Below, one piece after another: positions 5,946-6,698 of a stretch of 6,698 nucleotides of DNA (the first letter of the stretch is position 1; every line of letters begins with the position of its first letter). Under the pieces are notes generated by a model. The model was not told the origin of the DNA, did not search any database, and saw nothing but the letters and a program-made list of their open reading frames with translations. The stretch spans positions 1-6,698 of the forward strand of contig JAUVAG010000066.1 of NCBI GenBank assembly GCA_030591825.1, given 5' to 3'. This DNA comes from Dethiosulfatibacter sp. Its GTDB lineage: Bacteria; Bacillota; Clostridia; Tissierellales; Dethiosulfatibacteraceae. The position numbers and the translations under genes are program-made.

Positions 5946-6698
5946 ATGCTTCAAATCCTTGATGAAAACAGAACCTTTTTAGACTACGGTCCTATTCAGA
6001 TGGTTCTTGATATAAGAACCAATGGTAAGGGCCAGTTGATAATTGCTGAAAAAGTTGCAAGTGACCTGGTTGATCAGTTTGACAGAATGCTTGAATATAT
6101 GAAAATAATCAAATCCCATGAGAATTATGGAATTTCAGATGAATATCCTCTTATTATGAACAAAATGATAGCTGCAGTAAATCTTTTAGGGGACAATTCT
6201 TTCAGTCCCCTGGCTGCAGTAGCAGGTTCTTTCTCCGAATATGCTCTTGAGCAGTCTTTGAAATATGGAGGGGAAAGAGTCATTGTAAACAATGGTGGAG
6301 ATATTGCACTTAAAGATATGACAGGCAAACCATTCATAGTTGGAATTCCAATTGATGACTTGTCTTCAGGACTTAGGATTGAAATAACTCCCGAAATGAA
6401 AATTGAGGGTATATGTACAAGCGGACTGGGTGGAAGAAGCTTCACAAAAGGGATTGCCACAAAGGCAGTTGCACTTGGCCGTAAGGCTTCAGTTGCGGAT
6501 GTATGTGCAACTTATCTTGGGAACATGACCAATATTGACGACCCAAATATTATAAGAGCATTGGCTGAAGAAATTGATGAAGGAACAGATATACCGGGAC
6601 ATCTTATAACTGTAAAAGTAGGTAATGTGGATAGAAGGCAGAAACTTAAGGCTTTACTCAATGGATATGAAGCTGCAGAAGAACTTGTTGAAAAATCA
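5946..6698 (+). CDS. UPF0280 family protein, ApbE superfamily (3' end open)
   Basis: An ATG at 5946, 4 bp after the hnr stop, opens a frame that stays open for 251 codons to the window edge, so the protein is nearly complete or slightly truncated. UPF0280 features seen: SPLAAVAGSFSE at residues 87-98, VNNGGDIAL at 114-122, CTSGLGGRSFTKG at 157-169 and ADVCATYLGN at 184-193. The NGGDI loop and the D185-x3-T189 pair resemble FAD- and Mg2+-binding elements of ApbE, the enzyme that transfers FMN from FAD onto a Thr or Ser of target proteins. The family's biochemical role is not established to my knowledge. Being translationally close to hnr, whose E. barkeri product carries covalent flavin, suggests a flavin transferase for Hnr; this is inference. 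The Shine-Dalgarno site is weak (GGGA at 5932-5935, 10 nt upstream), so translational coupling to hnr is plausible. Codon use is mixed, as in the MutL-like gene. No signal peptide or membrane segment is visible. Confidence 0.8.
   Translation, partial: MLQILDENRTFLDYGPIQMVLDIRTNGKGQLIIAEKVASDLVDQFDRMLEYMKIIKSHENYGISDEYPLIMNKMIAAVNLLGDNSFSPLAAVAGSFSEYALEQSLKYGGERVIVNNGGDIALKDMTGKPFIVGIPIDDLSSGLRIEITPEMKIEGICTSGLGGRSFTKGIATKAVALGRKASVADVCATYLGNMTNIDDPNIIRALAEEIDEGTDIPGHLITVKVGNVDRRQKLKALLNGYEAAEELVEKS

Overview
The window is a piece of a low-G+C clostridial genome. Codons are A/T-rich (AGA for Arg, GGA for Gly, ATA for Ile, GCA for Ala), the Shine-Dalgarno sites are strong AGGAG or GGAGG types, and the gene content is strictly anaerobic. 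I cannot name the species. All six genes lie on the + strand and most belong to the anaerobic nicotinate (niacin) fermentation pathway known from Eubacterium barkeri, in which nicotinate is converted to propionate and pyruvate.

Left block (1-2988): the C-terminal part of a PrpF-family protein, probably 3-methylitaconate isomerase (mii), then a MutL/GlmL-type ASKHA ATPase, probably the repair chaperone of a B12-dependent carbon-skeleton mutase, then 2,3-dimethylmalate lyase (dml). These serve the late steps: 2-methyleneglutarate -> 3-methylitaconate -> dimethylmaleate -> dimethylmalate -> propionate + pyruvate. The mutase itself and dimethylmaleate hydratase are not in the window.

Middle (2989-3247): a 259-bp gap, the only long non-coding stretch. 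It holds a candidate promoter whose -35 and spacer coincide with a 22-bp imperfect palindrome, a possible 11-codon leader ORF with its own Shine-Dalgarno site, a Rex-like dyad, and a short CpG-rich island just before the next gene. I see no convincing terminator.

Right block (3248-6698): enamidase (ena), 6-hydroxynicotinate reductase (hnr), and a UPF0280/ApbE-superfamily gene that runs off the window end, spaced by 14 and 4 bp. ena and hnr perform the early ring-reduction and ring-opening steps.

The idea most worth following is the third gene of the right block. It sits directly behind hnr, whose E. barkeri counterpart carries a covalently bound flavin, and it keeps the GGDI and D-x3-T motifs of ApbE flavin transferases. 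It may be a dedicated flavinylating enzyme for Hnr. The core pathway itself is known; the accessory genes and the leader are the less explored parts.
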